Assembly: GCA_013396995.1 (NCBI GenBank)
Contig: VWZP01001424.1
Location: 966,726-1,030,725, forward strand
DNA length: 64,000 nucleotides
Source of the DNA: Dicaeum eximium
Taxonomy: Eukaryota > Chordata > Aves > Passeriformes > Dicaeidae
Direction: 5' to 3'
Part shown: piece after piece, positions 63,142-64,000 of the stretch
How positions within the stretch are numbered: the stretch's first letter is position 1
Layout of the letters: each line of letters starts with the position of its first letter
Translations under genes and position numbers: made by a program
Notes under the pieces: generated by a model
Seen by the model: the letters and a program-made list of their open reading frames with translations, nothing else
Told to the model about the DNA's origin: nothing
Databases searched by the model: none

Positions 63142-63590
63142 CAGAATCAAAGAATGGTTAAGGTTGGAAGGGACCTCTGAAGGTTCATTTGGTTCAACTC
63201 ACTTGCACAAGTTGTATCACCTAGAGCAGGTTGTTCAGGAACATGTTTAGATGGCTTTTCAATATCGCCAAGGAAGGAGACCCCACATCTTCTTTGGGCA
63301 ACCTCAAGCAGAGCTCTGTTACCTTCACAGCGAAAAAGTGTTTCCTTATGTTCAGAGGGAGCCAACTGTGCTTCTGTTTGTGTCCACTGCTTTTATTCCT
63401 GTCATAGGGGACCTCTGAAAGATGTCAGGTTCCACCTTCTCATCTAAAGTCCCTCTGCATAATCCGCTGGTGTATCAGACACCTCTCCCAGTTTTCTGTC
63501 ATCAGCAACCTTTCTGAGTGTACACTCTGACCATTTTCATCATTAATGAGGATGTTGAGGGTTGGATGCAGTACTGACCATCCATGAAGA
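63142..63590 (-). mobile_element. CR1 LINE fragment, minus strand
   Basis: On the plus strand it opens with CAGAATCAAAGAATGGTTAAG and TTGGAAGGGACCTCTGA, the reverse of a CR1 3' end. It then runs through the ORF2 C-terminus in reverse; the minus frame 63147-63365 keeps 'SEHKETLFRCEGNRALLEV' and a decayed LEIFKTHLD-like part. From about 63420 it continues as a more diverged segment ending in ATGCAGTACTGACCATCC, typical of another CR1 region. The join may reflect an internal deletion or two overlapping CR1 copies. The right edge is uncertain. Confidence 0.85.
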
Positions 63591-64000
63591 GAACTATTCC
63601 TTCTGTTACCCTACTGTTTGTTGAAGGTCCTGCAATATCTTTAATAGGAGCAGAAAAACCCTGTTTCATTTTTCTGCCAACTATATGTAACATACCTAGA
63701 GTGTCACCCAGAAGGAGAAAGTAAAATATATACACACACAAATATGTAAAATACAGGTATCTTTAAACACAATGAAGTTTATAATTCAGTTTTTAACGTT
63801 CTGTGCTGGCCACAGCAGTATCTAGACCTGCAGACATTATTTTGCTCTGTGCTCTCTCTGATTAGGGGTCCATCTTTGTCATCTCCTTTTTTCCATCCAC
63901 TGTGCAAAATATGTTGCTGCCTAAGGGAATGCAGAAAAGCCAAATGAGAAAATTAGGAACTGAGGATTCCTATGTTCTCAAACTGAAAATTCTTGAGGGA
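63591..64000. other. Unique DNA at window end, no gene seen
   Basis: I see no assignable feature. A short (AT/CA) patch lies at about 63725-63745. Confidence 0.5.

Noticed and set aside
1..64000. CRISPR arrays, bacterial operons, tRNA or rRNA genes
   Set aside because: No regularly spaced repeats, ribosome-binding/operon structure or RNA gene folds were seen. The CR1 content shows the DNA is avian.

Overview
The window looks like nuclear DNA of a bird. The main evidence is a set of CR1 LINE fragments with the bird/reptile hallmarks: an FADD reverse-transcriptase motif, the conserved ORF2 C-terminus, and 3' tails built from ATTCTATGA-type repeats. LTR material of avian endogenous-retrovirus type supports this. 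I cannot name the species. Two single ambiguous bases (47943 and 49329) indicate an assembled eukaryotic sequence.

I find no protein-coding gene, tRNA, rRNA or recognisable small RNA gene. The longest open frames (149-150 codons) are not similar to any protein I know, overlap unrelated frames on the other strand, and have no convincing gene structure. The best reading is a gene desert or the inside of a very large intron: AT-rich unique sequence broken by old transposon fragments, simple repeats and a few short regulatory-looking patches.

Layout. 1-7 kb: unique AT-rich DNA with one old, internally deleted CR1 copy (about 2310-3160). 7-17 kb: an LTR-like element on the minus strand (about 7034-7549), a GC-richer repeat-like block (12340-12620) and a near-perfect 51-base palindrome (13619-13669). 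17-36 kb: one well-preserved CR1 3' end (17236-17652), a motif-dense possible enhancer (18480-18720), a TATA/CCAAT/splice-donor arrangement near 24.1 kb, and otherwise unique AT-rich DNA. 36-52 kb: a CR1 reverse-transcriptase segment (36450-37470), a homeodomain/POU-like motif cluster (37926-38001), a run of 37 A (38758-38794), a (CA)17 repeat, a long (TTTTC)n polypyrimidine tract (49199-49332, extending to about 49590), and a CR1 copy that unusually lacks its 3' tail (51165-51609). 52-57 kb: unique DNA with a (TATG)/(TG)/(TA) composite repeat at 55.4 kb. 57-63.6 kb: a repeat-dense end with a GC-rich avian LTR fragment (57100-57720), an unclassified GC-rich block (59945-60370), a minus-strand CR1 split by a 435-bp solo LTR with a 6-bp target duplication (60454-61110), and two more CR1 fragments (61938-62447 plus strand, 63142-63590 minus strand).

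No genes act together here. What can be read is the insertion history: old CR1 fragments, a later retroviral LTR nested in one of them, and younger expansion of simple repeats. Repeat names rest on recognition by eye, so subfamily names are deliberately left out.
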